Of a stretch of 64,000 bases of DNA, positions 9,414 to 17,460 are shown one piece after another. The notes under the pieces are model-generated. The model was not told the origin of the DNA. It ran no database searches and saw only the letters and a program-made list of their open reading frames with translations. Within the stretch, counting starts at the first letter, position 1. Every line of letters starts with the position of its first letter. The position numbers and the translations under genes were made by a program. Origin of the DNA: Amycolatopsis lurida (lineage in GTDB: Bacteria > Actinomycetota > Actinomycetes > Mycobacteriales > Pseudonocardiaceae); assembly GCF_900105055.1 (NCBI RefSeq), contig NZ_FNTA01000002.1:62001-126000 (forward strand), written 5' to 3'.

Positions 9414-9670
9414 GTCGTGAGGCAGGCGTGCTCCCTGCTGCCCCTCGGCGAGGCCGGACTTGTCGTCCGGCACCATCTTCCAGCAGTCCCCGGGCGACTT
9501 GATCTCCTGGTCGGTGGCCTGGGCCACGCTCCCCAGCGGGGCCACTGGGCAAGCGAAACCGCCCAGAACGGGACGCTGGGAGGAGATCCCGCCGCTGACC
9601 TGCGGTGACGTCGAGCCGGGAGACGTGACCTCGCGAATTCGCGCGGCGACCGGCCCGCGATGGGACACTG

Positions 9671-10250
9671 TTGTCCGTCCGGGACATGGCGCGGAGGGGG
9701 CGCAGTGGGATGGCGAGTGAGGCGGCTGCCACGCTGGCGGCACTTCTCACCGAGTACAAGGAGCGGAGCGGGCTGAGCTACGAACAGCTCGGGCGCAAGG
9801 TGCATTCGAGCCGGTCGACCGTGCACCGCTACCGATCGGGGCGCACAGTACGCGGTCCGGTTCTTCCTTTCCGGTCTCTACGCGCAATACCGCCGCATGT
9901 ACTTCTACAACTGGGGCAGCGCCAAGATCCCCATCGTGCTGCAGCCCGCCGGCGGTCCCCAGACCAAGGCGGCACGACATGTGGAACGCCTGCACACCTG
10001 GCTGGCGGGCAGCCGGATCCATTCCTGCGGGCAAGGGCGCGCGGCCGGATTGCCCGATCACCTGTGGCAGTGCCGCTTCGATCAGGGTGGCAAGGCCTTC
10101 CTGATCTGGTGGGCCATCGACCGGTCCGAGCGGATCCCGGCGGCTCAGGGCGCCACGTCGGTCGAGGACCTCGACGGAACCGTCACGCCGGCGCAACCCG
10201 GTGCCGAGGTCACCGTCACCGGCAGTCCGGTCCTGCTGAAACTGGGCTGA
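9671..10250 (+). pseudogene. Remnant joining an HTH N-terminus to the C-terminus of another domain
   Basis: Up to about 9845 one frame encodes an XRE-like helix-turn-helix start (AALLTEYKERSGLSYEQLGR, then HSSRSTVHRY). Beyond that point the frame loses protein character, while another frame opens upstream of 9850 and encodes AVRFFLSGLYAQYRRMYFYN, then WLAGSRIHSCGQG and LPDHLWQCRF, up to the stop at 10250. That second part resembles the C-terminal region of exported glycoside-hydrolase-like actinobacterial proteins. The simplest reading is a large internal deletion that also shifted the frame. A sequencing error alone would not explain it, because the middle of the protein is missing. Confidence 0.6.
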
Positions 10251-10254
10251 GGCT

Positions 10255-10890
10255 TCAGCCGCTGTTCAAAGTGGACACGACCGCCGCCACGGTCACCGTG
10301 TTGAACACGAAGGCGATCACCGCGTGGGTCGTCACCGTCCGGCGCATCTCCCGGGAGACGACGTCCACATCGGTCGTCCCGAACGTCGTCATCACGGACA
10401 CCGCGAAGTAGATGTAGTCCGACCACTCGGCGGATCCGGCGCCGGGGAACCGCAGGGCGTCGCCGTGCTCGACCACGTCGTCCGCGTGGTAGGCGATCGC
10501 GAACGAGACCAGGACACAGATCCACGCGACGACGACCAGCGCCACCGCGACTCCCACGCGCGCGCCCGACGGCAGGCTCTCGCCGCCGAGCCCCGGCATC
10601 CACGCCATCGCCACCGCCAGCGCGGCCGCCGCGATGATGATCGACACCCCAGGCCCCGGGGCGGTCCCGAAGACGTACCGCTGCGCGAACGTGCCGCGCC
10701 TCTCCCGGCTCGCCCAGTCCTCGATCTGCTCCGAGGTCGCCGCACCGAACGCGGCCACCGTCACGACGAGGTAGCCGACGAGATACGCGAGAAGAACCAG
10801 AACACCCGCGTCGACCATCGCGATCGACAGCACGTCCTCTCGGAACACCACCGCAAACGCGGCGATGACCAGCGCGAACGCGAAGCTCAA
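10255..10890 (-). CDS. DUF1345 family integral membrane protein
   Basis: 211 residues with about five transmembrane segments and the DUF1345 C-terminal region: [36 protein letters not shown] and [11 protein letters not shown]. Function is unknown for the family. TTG 10890 is the start used here. However, an in-frame CTG at 10941 has a much better ribosome binding site (AAAGGAG, 6-nt spacer) and would add 17 residues rich in Arg ([16 protein letters not shown]). It converges on the upstream pseudogene and diverges from the WXG100-like pair. Confidence 0.78.
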   Translation of the reverse strand: MSFAFALVIAAFAVVFREDVLSIAMVDAGVLVLLAYLVGYLVVTVAAFGAATSEQIEDWASRERRGTFAQRYVFGTAPGPGVSIIIAAAALAVAMAWMPGLGGESLPSGARVGVAVALVVVAWICVLVSFAIAYHADDVVEHGDALRFPGAGSAEWSDYIYFAVSVMTTFGTTDVDVVSREMRRTVTTHAVIAFVFNTVTVAAVVSTLNSG

Positions 10891-11027
10891 GCCGCTCCTG
10901 CGGCGCTCGGACAGCCAGATCCGAGCCGTTGGGCGAGACAGCGTGATCTCCTTTCGCCGATGATCGGGTCAGTTTCGCACGCGGTACTCCATTCCAGTGA
11001 TGTGACATTTCGTGGCAACCTGTCAGA

Positions 11028-11058
11028 CTTCGGGAGCGTCGGAGAGACGCTTCCGAAG
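11028..11058 (+). promoter_or_regulatory. Inverted repeat in the leader of the WXG100-like gene
   Basis: Arms of 13 nt (11028-11040 and 11046-11058) pair with one G-U position around GGAGA, ending 14 nt before the ATG at 11073. It could be an operator or an mRNA hairpin that controls initiation. Confidence 0.5.
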
Positions 11059-11072
11059 TACGAGGGGGACGA

Positions 11073-12296
11073 ATGGGGCAGGGATTCTCGGTCGAGCCGG
11101 ACGCGGTACGCGCGCTCGGTGACCTGGTCCTGCGGGCAAGCGCGGGCGCGGACAGCTATCGACGGTGGTTCGACCGGCTGGTCAGTGCCGGGGCGGGGTT
11201 CGACACCGAACGCGGCGAGGGTTTCCTGGCCGCCGCCTGGTCGAAACTGGACGAGTGGCAGCGCGCGGGGTTGAGCCAGTCGCGGTTCGCGGCCGATCTC
11301 GCCGGGGGCGGCGGGCACGAACTGCGGTGCGTCGCGCACTGGTACGGCGTGGTGGACGCACGCGCGGCGGAGTTGCTGGACGGACTCAATCCGGAGCCGG
11401 ACGCCCCGCGGATCCCGGTGGACGAGGTGCGCGACCCGGCGGCAGCCGCGGTGTTCCGCGACGCCGTCCCGGTCGGCTACGGCGGACCCGACCCGAATGC
11501 CATCACCGACCCGGCCTGGTGGCCGGTGAAGGCCGAGCAGGAGCGTGAGAAGCTGCTCGACCTCGGTGGGTCGCTGGGCGACGTCGCCGAGGTGATCAAG
11601 ATGCTCACCGGGTCGGACAAGGACTTCATCACCATGCTCGCCGACCTGCTCGTCGGCGACTGGACCGTGCTGCAGGAGCAGGCGGTGCTCTACCACGACG
11701 CCGCGATCGGGCTGGAGAACATCGCGGCCAACATCAACCAGGGCCGGTTCGGGATCCAGGGGGTGTGGAAGGGCGAGGCCGCGGACCGGGCGAAGAACTG
11801 GCTGGCCGACTACCGTGCCTGCGTGCTGCAGCTGGCGCAGTACTTCCACGGAGCGTGCCGGGCGATCCAGGCGCTGGCGAAGCTCGCGTACCACATGATG
11901 CAGGAGATCAGGCACGGTTACAGCTCGGCGATCGACATCGTGCTGCTGATCCTCACCAAGGGCAAGAAACTCGGGCTGGAACGGGGGGTCCGTGTGGCGG
12001 AGGTGATCAGCGAAGCGCTGTCCCAGCTGGGACAGCGAGGCAAGCTCATCAACATCTTCCAGGACCCCGAGCTGCGCGACATCATCCATCTGGTGCTGTC
12101 CTTCAACGAGATCGTCGGGATCATCCAGACCTGGATCAGTGCCGCGCTCGGGCTGGCACACGCCTTCGCGGGGGAGAAGACGCTCGACGAACTGCTGGAA
12201 GCCACCATCGCGATGGGCGAACCGCCGCAGTGGCCGCAGGGTTACGAGCACCGGGACGCCGAGTGCCCGGCCAAGAGCAGGAGGGTGAAGCTGTGA
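11073..12296 (+). CDS. Large helical WXG100-like (ESX-associated) protein
   Basis: 407 residues, no signal peptide. The N-terminal half is helical and contains WFDRLVSAGAGF and WSKLDEWQRAGL. A second helical hairpin near residues 215-275 has the WKGEAADRAKNWL turn, which is the WxG/WxGxxA style of WXG100 and PPE-like partners. A C-terminal helical region follows (LILTKGKKLGLERGVRVAEVI). This architecture is typical of type VII secretion substrates, but no ESX core gene is in the window. Its stop overlaps the next start by 4 nt (GTGA), so the two are translationally coupled. Confidence 0.6.
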   Translation: MGQGFSVEPDAVRALGDLVLRASAGADSYRRWFDRLVSAGAGFDTERGEGFLAAAWSKLDEWQRAGLSQSRFAADLAGGGGHELRCVAHWYGVVDARAAELLDGLNPEPDAPRIPVDEVRDPAAAAVFRDAVPVGYGGPDPNAITDPAWWPVKAEQEREKLLDLGGSLGDVAEVIKMLTGSDKDFITMLADLLVGDWTVLQEQAVLYHDAAIGLENIAANINQGRFGIQGVWKGEAADRAKNWLADYRACVLQLAQYFHGACRAIQALAKLAYHMMQEIRHGYSSAIDIVLLILTKGKKLGLERGVRVAEVISEALSQLGQRGKLINIFQDPELRDIIHLVLSFNEIVGIIQTWISAALGLAHAFAGEKTLDELLEATIAMGEPPQWPQGYEHRDAECPAKSRRVKL

Positions 12297-12715
12297 CGGG
12301 ACACGAGCTCTTCGGCTCCGAGCAGGGCGAGCGGGCACGGCAGACGGCCATGCGGCTGCTGGCGGCGACCGGCGGCGCCGCCGGGGACTTCGCGGGGGAG
12401 GTGCTCGCCGGGCGACGGCGGCCGCACGAACTGCTGGCCCACGGCCCGGTCCTGGACGAATTCGTCCAGGAGGCGCGCGGCTGGTGGCGGATCATCGACG
12501 CGTTGCCCGCCGAGGAACGTCAGCGGCTTGCCGGCGAAGCCTGGTCGTCCTTGGAACGGCAGGTCGGCGAGCTGGCCACTTTGGACGCCGACGAGGCCGT
12601 CGCGGAGCTGGAGAAGCTGTCCGCGCCCGCGCAGGATCCGCCCCCGCGGACCCGTCGTCCCCGTGACGACGAGGACGACGACTGGTCCGAGCGGTCCTAT
12701 CTGGAGCCGCTCTGA
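12293..12715 (+). CDS. Small acidic partner of the WXG100-like protein
   Basis: 140 residues from GTG 12293, overlapping the preceding stop by 4 nt. The N-terminal ~95 residues are helical (ERARQTAMRLLAATGGAAGD, WRIIDALPAEERQRLAG) and the C-terminal tail is a proline-rich then acidic stretch (PPPRTRRPRDDEDDDWSERS). Short helical proteins with charged tails coupled to WXG100-like genes often act as co-exported partners or chaperones; that role is inference. It overlaps the convergent HxlR gene by 19 nt. Confidence 0.6.
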   Translation: MTGHELFGSEQGERARQTAMRLLAATGGAAGDFAGEVLAGRRRPHELLAHGPVLDEFVQEARGWWRIIDALPAEERQRLAGEAWSSLERQVGELATLDADEAVAELEKLSAPAQDPPPRTRRPRDDEDDDWSERSYLEPL

Positions 12716-13095
12716 GCGGGGGAGTCGTCCGCCATCGCGTTGGCCTCGTCGATCCGGGCCATATGCTCTTCGGCCCAGTTCCGGAGCGCCGCCAGCGGGA
12801 CGTCGAGCGACCGGCCCAGGTCGGTCAGCCGGTAGTGCACGCGCGGCGGCACGGTGGGCTCCACCCGGCGGGTGACGAGGCCGTCACGGACCAGGCTGTG
12901 CAGGGTCACCGACAGCATTTTCTGGGACACGCCGGGAATCCGCCGCCGTAATTCGGCGAACCGCACCTCGTCCGGAGCGGCCTCCGCGAGGACCTTGACC
13001 GCCATCGACGTCCACTTCGTGCCGATGCGGTCCAGCAGACGGCGGGTCGGGCACTCGGGGTCGAACAGGTCACCGCGCTTCTGCCGGGAGGTCAC
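12697..13095 (-). CDS. HxlR-family transcriptional regulator
   Basis: 132 residues with the HxlR winged helix: CPTRRLLDRIGTKWTSMAV at the N-terminus, FAELRRRIPGVSQKMLSVTL as the recognition region and GLVTRRVEPTVPPRVHYRLT as the wing. The single Cys of the CPT motif is the usual redox or electrophile sensor position. It is transcribed away from an alpha/beta hydrolase and bluB, so it probably controls them through the 13145-13179 repeats. Confidence 0.88.
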   Translation of the reverse strand: MTSRQKRGDLFDPECPTRRLLDRIGTKWTSMAVKVLAEAAPDEVRFAELRRRIPGVSQKMLSVTLHSLVRDGLVTRRVEPTVPPRVHYRLTDLGRSLDVPLAALRNWAEEHMARIDEANAMADDSPAQSGSR

Positions 13096-13144
13096 CTGGA
13101 GCTCACCACCTGTGGGGAAAGTGCCGTCTTGGCGGCACGCCGGA

Positions 13145-13179
13145 AGTTACCTACGGTTTTCTGGTAACCAATGGTAACC
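13145..13179 (+). promoter_or_regulatory. Candidate HxlR operator
   Basis: The heptamer GGTAACC occurs twice as a direct repeat 10 bp apart (13163-13169 and 13173-13179), and an inverted partner AGTTACC lies at 13145-13151. All three fall in the 98-bp divergent gap, just upstream of the hydrolase GTG. Confidence 0.5.
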
Positions 13180-13193
13180 ACTACGGAGGCGAC

Positions 13194-14057
13194 GTGCCCC
13201 AGCTACGCCGGATCGGCATCAACGGCATCGAGGTCACCGTGGCCGTCGCGGGCAGGGGGCCCGCGGTCCTGCTGTTGCACGGCTTCCCGCACACCTGGCG
13301 GCTCCGGAGCGAGATCATCGGCCCGCTGGCCGAACACCATCGGGTCATCGCGCCGGATCTGCGCGGGCTCGGCGACAGCACCCATGCCGTGGACGGCTAT
13401 GACGCGAGCACGCTGGTCAGCGACGCCGAAAGCATCCTCGAAGCCCTCCGCGAACCCGCTGCGGACGTCGTCGCCATCGACGCCGGCACGCCGGTCGCCG
13501 TCCTGCTCGCCTTGCGGCGGCCGGAGCTGGTGCGGCGGCTCGTCGTGATGGAGTCGCTGGCGGGTTCAATACCCGGCGCGGAGGACTTCCTGGCGGGCGG
13601 CCCGCCTTGGTGGTTCGGCTTCCACGCCGTTCCCGGCCTCGCCGAGAGAGTCCTGGTCGGACACGAGGCGGAGTACATCGACTGGTTCCTCGCGGCGGGA
13701 ACGCTCGGACGCGGCGTGCCGCCGGAGGTCCGCGACGCCTTCGTCGACGCCTACACCGGACAGAACGCCCTGCGCTGCGCCTTCTCCTACTATCGCGCCC
13801 TGCCGGTCACCGCGCGCCAGATCGGTGATGCGGTGGCGGCCGGCAGGCTGACGATGCCCACGATGGCGATCGGCGCCCACCCGGTGGGTCGCGCGCTGGA
13901 AAGGCAATTGCGTCCCGTCGCCGACGACCTCACCGGTCACCTCATCGAGGACTGCGGCCACATCATCCCGCTGGACCGGCCCGCGGAACTGCTCCGCCTG
14001 CTGACCCCGTTCCTCGCCGCGAACCGGAGCGGGCACGATCAGGCACATGACGCATGA
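13194..14057 (+). CDS. Alpha/beta hydrolase (epoxide hydrolase / dehalogenase-like)
   Basis: 287 residues. It shows the canonical fold: LLLHGFPHTWRLR (oxyanion HG), APDLRGLGDS, a nucleophile elbow VVAIDAGTPVAVLLA with Asp where serine hydrolases have Ser, and ECGH-type EDCGHIIPLDRPAELL (catalytic His). An Asp nucleophile points to the epoxide-hydrolase or haloalkane-dehalogenase branch, not to esterases. GTG 13194 follows GGAGGCGAC. Its end overlaps bluB by 11 nt. Confidence 0.8.
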   Translation: MPQLRRIGINGIEVTVAVAGRGPAVLLLHGFPHTWRLRSEIIGPLAEHHRVIAPDLRGLGDSTHAVDGYDASTLVSDAESILEALREPAADVVAIDAGTPVAVLLALRRPELVRRLVVMESLAGSIPGAEDFLAGGPPWWFGFHAVPGLAERVLVGHEAEYIDWFLAAGTLGRGVPPEVRDAFVDAYTGQNALRCAFSYYRALPVTARQIGDAVAAGRLTMPTMAIGAHPVGRALERQLRPVADDLTGHLIEDCGHIIPLDRPAELLRLLTPFLAANRSGHDQAHDA

Positions 14058-14694
14058 GACAGAGGACGGTTCGTTGTACGGCACGATCTTCCGGCGACGG
14101 GACACCAGGGGCGAGTTCACCGGAGAGCCGATTCCGGAAGAGGTGCTGCGCCGAGTGCTGAGCGCGGCGCACGCCGCGCCGAGTGTGGGCCTGTCGCAGC
14201 CTTGGGATTTCGTCGTCGTGTCCGATATGGACCTACGAAAGCGGTTTCGCGAGCACGTGCTGGCCGAACGCGAGGTGTTCGAAGACCGGTTGGACGTCGA
14301 ACGGGCCCGTGTCTTCGCGAACATCAAGATCGAAGGCATCGTCGAATCCTCCGCCGGGATCGTGGTCGGCTACGACCCGGCACGCGGCGCGCCCGACGTG
14401 CTGGGGAGGCACGCGATCGCCGACGCCGGCCTGTATTCGGTATGCCTGGCCATTCAAAACCTGTGGCTGGCGGCGACCGCCGAAGGGCTCGGCGTCGGCT
14501 GGGTCAGCTTCTACCGCGAAGAGTTTCTGCGGGATTTGGTGGGATTCCCCGGAAACGTCCGTCCGGTGGCGTGGTTGTGCGTCGGGCCGGTGCGGGATCT
14601 GCCCACCGTCCCCGATCTGGAGCGGCACGGCTGGCGGGAACGGCTTCCGCTCGACGCCGTGGTGCACCACGAACGGTACGAGCCGCGTGGATGA
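14047..14694 (+). CDS. bluB: 5,6-dimethylbenzimidazole synthase (BluB)
   Basis: 215 residues of the nitroreductase-fold BluB family, which converts reduced FMN to 5,6-dimethylbenzimidazole, the lower ligand of cobalamin. Matching signatures are RRDTRGEF, AAHAAPSVGLSQPWDFVVV, IVVGYDPARG and LWLAATAEGLGVGWVSFYRE. Length is as expected. It is coupled to an alpha/beta hydrolase, not to other B12 genes, so its expression may follow HxlR control here. A general nitroreductase is less likely given the SVGLSQPW motif. Confidence 0.88.
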   Translation: MTHETEDGSLYGTIFRRRDTRGEFTGEPIPEEVLRRVLSAAHAAPSVGLSQPWDFVVVSDMDLRKRFREHVLAEREVFEDRLDVERARVFANIKIEGIVESSAGIVVGYDPARGAPDVLGRHAIADAGLYSVCLAIQNLWLAATAEGLGVGWVSFYREEFLRDLVGFPGNVRPVAWLCVGPVRDLPTVPDLERHGWRERLPLDAVVHHERYEPRG

Positions 14695-14744
14695 GCAAGC
14701 GCCCGATTCAGGTGATTGACTCAGGGGTAAGGCAAAGGTGGCGT

Positions 14745-14937
14745 GTTACGAAAGTGGCTTTCGCAACGTCAATGGACTGCCGAGGCCGCGCTGGCGGACA
14801 TGGTCACCTTCAACGGCGCGCCGATCCGCTGCTTCTCCTGACACGCTCCTGCTGCCACTCTTGCCGTTTCGCCGCTCGGGTGTTCCCAATGTCGCATTAG
14901 AGACACTCAGCGTCCCGAATGCGACATCGGGAACACC
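14745..14937 (+). repeat. Intergenic palindromes between bluB and the MerR gene
   Basis: The 332-bp gap 14695-15026 contains one copy of the GTTGCGAAAG palindrome (14745-14767, one arm position mismatched) and a separate 20-nt inverted repeat with arms at 14879-14898 and 14918-14937 (GGTGTTCCC... / ...GGGAACACC, one mismatch). The second can serve as a bidirectional terminator for bluB and the convergent MerR gene. No gene is supported in this gap. Confidence 0.75.
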
Positions 14938-15026
14938 TGAACCCAGCGCGCCGCCGCAAGCGCCGCGTGAGCCGGCGGGGCCACGGGCAGACCGCATGAA
15001 GTGTCCCTTGTGGACCAGCAAGGCCG

Positions 15027-16037
15027 CTATCCCTCAACAGGCCGGTCCCGGCCGGCGAGGGCGGACGCGACCAGCGCGACCGCCGGATCGGCGTCCCCGG
15101 CGAGCCGCTTCAGCATGCCGCCCGCCTTGGCCCCCGGAATCTCTGCCAGGGCTTGGACCACGCGGATCCGGACCGCGGAATCCCCGGCATGCGCCGCGAG
15201 CGCGTCGGCCAAGGCGGCCATGATCCGTTCCTCCGAGTGTGGGTTCTCCACCAGCGCGCCCAGGACCTCCGCGGCTTCGACGTCGTTCGTGCCGTCGACC
15301 ACCATGCCGACGAGGGCCGGGATGGCCGCCGTCGTGCCCCTTCCGCCCAAGGCGAGAGCGGCGGGCCCGCGCACCCTCGCGTCGGAGTCCCCGAGTGCCT
15401 CCGTGAGCGCCTTGCCCGCTTCCTCGCCGGGGATCTCGGCCAGAGCCAGCACCGCGCGCTGCCGGATGTCGGCGTCGTCCGCACGCAGTCCCGCCGCCAC
15501 CTCGGCCACCCCGTCGCCGCCCGCCCGCGCGAGAGCCCAGCGCAGGGCTCCGGCGACGTTCGGGTCGGCCTCGGTCAGGATCGCGCCGGCGATCCGGTCG
15601 GCGGGAACCGGCAGGTCTTCGGCCGGATTCAGGACGGCCTGCTGGCGGCGCGCCGCGTGAGGCGAAGTGAGCCCTCGCAGGAGTTCCACGATGCGGAGGG
15701 CGTCCTGCCAGTCCGAGGGCGCGGACGCGTCGACCGTGCGAAGCCGCGAGAGCAGCTCCTGCTCCCGGTTCAGCCGGTCTTCCGCCTGGCGGATGAGGTC
15801 GCCGACCAGCGTCGACGGCGTGAAGGTCGGGTCCTCCAGCGCGCGTGAGATCTGGCGCAGCGACAATCCCAGCGAGCGCAGGCTCTCCACATGGAAGATC
15901 CGGCGGATGTCCTCGTCCTGGTACTCCCGGTAGCCGCCGACGGTGCGTCCCGTCGGCCGCACCAGCCCGAGGGAGTCGTAGTGGCGCAGCATCCGGGAGC
16001 TCACTCCCGAACGCCGCGCCACCTCGCCGATCAGCAC
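15027..16037 (-). CDS. MerR-family regulator fused to HEAT repeats
   Basis: 336 residues. The N-terminal ~110 residues are a MerR winged helix and dimer helix (LIGEVARRSGVSSRMLRHYD, LVRPTGRTVGGYREY, IRRIFHVESLRSLGLSL). After a short linker come about five HEAT/PBS-lyase-like repeats (GAILTEADPNVAGALRWALA, IRQRAVLALAEIPGEEAGKA, RVRGPAALALGGRGTTAAIP). MerR proteins normally end in a small effector domain; replacing it with HEAT repeats is unusual. GTG 16037 overlaps the stop of the upstream HEAT gene by 7 nt, so both are made from one transcript. Confidence 0.85.
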   Translation of the reverse strand: MLIGEVARRSGVSSRMLRHYDSLGLVRPTGRTVGGYREYQDEDIRRIFHVESLRSLGLSLRQISRALEDPTFTPSTLVGDLIRQAEDRLNREQELLSRLRTVDASAPSDWQDALRIVELLRGLTSPHAARRQQAVLNPAEDLPVPADRIAGAILTEADPNVAGALRWALARAGGDGVAEVAAGLRADDADIRQRAVLALAEIPGEEAGKALTEALGDSDARVRGPAALALGGRGTTAAIPALVGMVVDGTNDVEAAEVLGALVENPHSEERIMAALADALAAHAGDSAVRIRVVQALAEIPGAKAGGMLKRLAGDADPAVALVASALAGRDRPVEG

Positions 16038-16696
16038 GCCGATCCTCCGGCCTGCTGCGGGCCGAGCGCCATGATCCGCTTCGCCTCGTCCGCGGTCACG
16101 TCGAAACCCGCTTCCGGGTCGCGCCGGAGCCGCTCCGTGGCGAAGGCGTGCGCACGCACCGCGTCATCGCGGCTCTCCGAGGCCTTCCGCAGGGCAGGCT
16201 CGCAGGCGTCCCCGAGCGCGACGAGCGCCCGGCTGAGACTCAGCCGCCTGTTCCGGTCACCACGGCCGAGCTCGATGGCCAGTTCCGCGGCCAGCCCGGC
16301 TTTCTCCCCCTCCGGCACGAGGATGACGGCCGCACGCCAGGCACTTCGCGCTACCTCGTCGTCGGCGTCGTGCAGCAGGGATCCGGTGATCGCGGGCCAG
16401 GCGGTGCGGTCCCCGATCTTCGACAGGGTGTGCAACGCCTGGCTCCGTGCCTGCGTCCGCTCGGACCGAAGCTCCGTCAAGAGCCTGGGCACCGTGTTCA
16501 CGGGCGGGAGCCGGGTCAGTGCCCAGGTGAGCATGTCGCGGACGAAGAAGTCGGGCTCGACAGCGCAGCGCGCGACGAGTGCGTCGGTGAAGCGCGCGTC
16601 GGGCCGGGTGCCCGCGGCCATGGCGGCCTTGAGCCGCGTCGACGAGTCCTCGGCGCCGAGCGCGTCGAGCAGCGTTGTGTCCGTGGTCGGGTTCAT
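16031..16696 (-). CDS. HEAT-repeat protein
   Basis: 221 residues from ATG 16696, chosen because AGGAGGTGG lies 7 nt upstream; a longer in-frame reading has no such site. It is built entirely of HEAT repeats (DFFVRDMLTWALTRLPPVN, RSQALHTLSKIGDRTAWPA, DEVARSAWRAAVILVPEGEK). It is the first gene of the pair and likely a binding partner or target of the MerR-HEAT protein, since both carry the same repeat type. Confidence 0.8.
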   Translation of the reverse strand: MNPTTDTTLLDALGAEDSSTRLKAAMAAGTRPDARFTDALVARCAVEPDFFVRDMLTWALTRLPPVNTVPRLLTELRSERTQARSQALHTLSKIGDRTAWPAITGSLLHDADDEVARSAWRAAVILVPEGEKAGLAAELAIELGRGDRNRRLSLSRALVALGDACEPALRKASESRDDAVRAHAFATERLRRDPEAGFDVTADEAKRIMALGPQQAGGSAC

Positions 16697-16725
16697 GGGG
16701 AACCACCTCCTGCGCTTCAGTGAAG

Positions 16726-16746
16726 ACCTTGTCACGATGTCAAGGT
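16726..16746 (-). promoter_or_regulatory. MerR-type operator of the HEAT/MerR operon
   Basis: A dyad with arms ACCTTG and CAAGGT around a 9-nt centre lies 30 nt upstream of the HEAT gene ATG. MerR proteins bind dyads of this size between the -35 and -10 boxes of their own operon, so autoregulation is likely. Confidence 0.65.
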
Positions 16747-16763
16747 CAACCCCCTTGTCGGCC

Positions 16764-17264
16764 TCAGCGCAGCTTGTCGACCTCGGCGATCCGCTCCCAG
16801 CGGGCACCGAGCGCGTTGAGCAACGCCGCCATGTCCACGTCGTCGTCGCCGTCGAGGAGCGCCTTGTCCAGGCGGCGGGCGCGGCGGTTCACCTGGCTCA
16901 GGACCGACTTGCCCTCGTCGGTGAGCGAAAGCAGTTTGCGGCGCGCGTCGTGCGGGGATTCGACGCGCTGGATGAGACCCCGCCGTTCGAGCCTGCGGCA
17001 CAGATCGGCCATCGTCGAGGTGTCGAGCGCGACGGCGCCCGCGAGGGAACTCTGGTCGCTGCCGGGATAGGCGCGGACCGCCGACAGGACCGCGAACTGC
17101 GGGCCGGTCAGCACCGGATCCACATGGCGGTTCCACGCGGCGAGGTACGCCTGGTACAGCCTGCGCGCGCCGTAGCCGGGAGCCGCCAGCAGGTCCGACG
17201 GCGTCGCGGGAGTGACGGCCGGCGTGTCGTCCCTGCGCCGGCCCGTGCGCGCCGATTCACCCAT
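16764..17264 (-). CDS. nicR: MarR-family regulator of the nicotinate operon
   Basis: 166 residues with a MarR winged helix: LTGPQFAVLSAVRAYPG, QSSLAGAVALDTSTMADLCR, LERRGLIQRVESPHDARRKL, LSLTDEGKSVL. It is divergent from the nic operon across a 196-bp gap with repeated operator-like sequences. In Pseudomonas putida the MarR protein NicR represses nicX and the 6-hydroxynicotinate genes, which makes the same role here probable. The symbol is by context. Confidence 0.72.
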   Translation of the reverse strand: MGESARTGRRRDDTPAVTPATPSDLLAAPGYGARRLYQAYLAAWNRHVDPVLTGPQFAVLSAVRAYPGSDQSSLAGAVALDTSTMADLCRRLERRGLIQRVESPHDARRKLLSLTDEGKSVLSQVNRRARRLDKALLDGDDDVDMAALLNALGARWERIAEVDKLR

Positions 17265-17376
17265 CGTTGCTCCTTGTCGGCTCCAACCCGCTGCCCGGGC
17301 CCCCGCGGTGATCCTACGTGTCCGGACGGTCGCTCACGGGCAGGCCGCCGAGATCTGTCCGCGGTCACCTCTTGCG

Positions 17377-17440
17377 TATCCGGATAGTACGTGTTCGTAT
17401 GAAGGCCGGTCTTCCGTACCCGGATAGTACGTGCTCGGAT
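17377..17440 (+). promoter_or_regulatory. Direct-repeat operator of the nic operon
   Basis: The sequence CCGGATAGTACGTG, followed by n-TCG-n-AT, occurs at 17380 and again exactly 40 bp later at 17420. The first copy sits in a perfect TATCCGGATA palindrome (17377-17386). A related TACGTGTCCGGA lies further upstream near 17317. Spacing of about four helical turns suits two MarR dimers on one face of the DNA, covering the nicX promoter. Confidence 0.6.
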
Positions 17441-17460
17441 CAATATGGAGGTGGTCGGCG

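Noticed and set aside
9414-9670. Short frames on both strands in the repeat-rich gap, one reading ATDQEIKSPGDCWKM
   Set aside because: The stretch looks protein-like but has no start, ribosome binding site or recognised family; it may be an old gene remnant.
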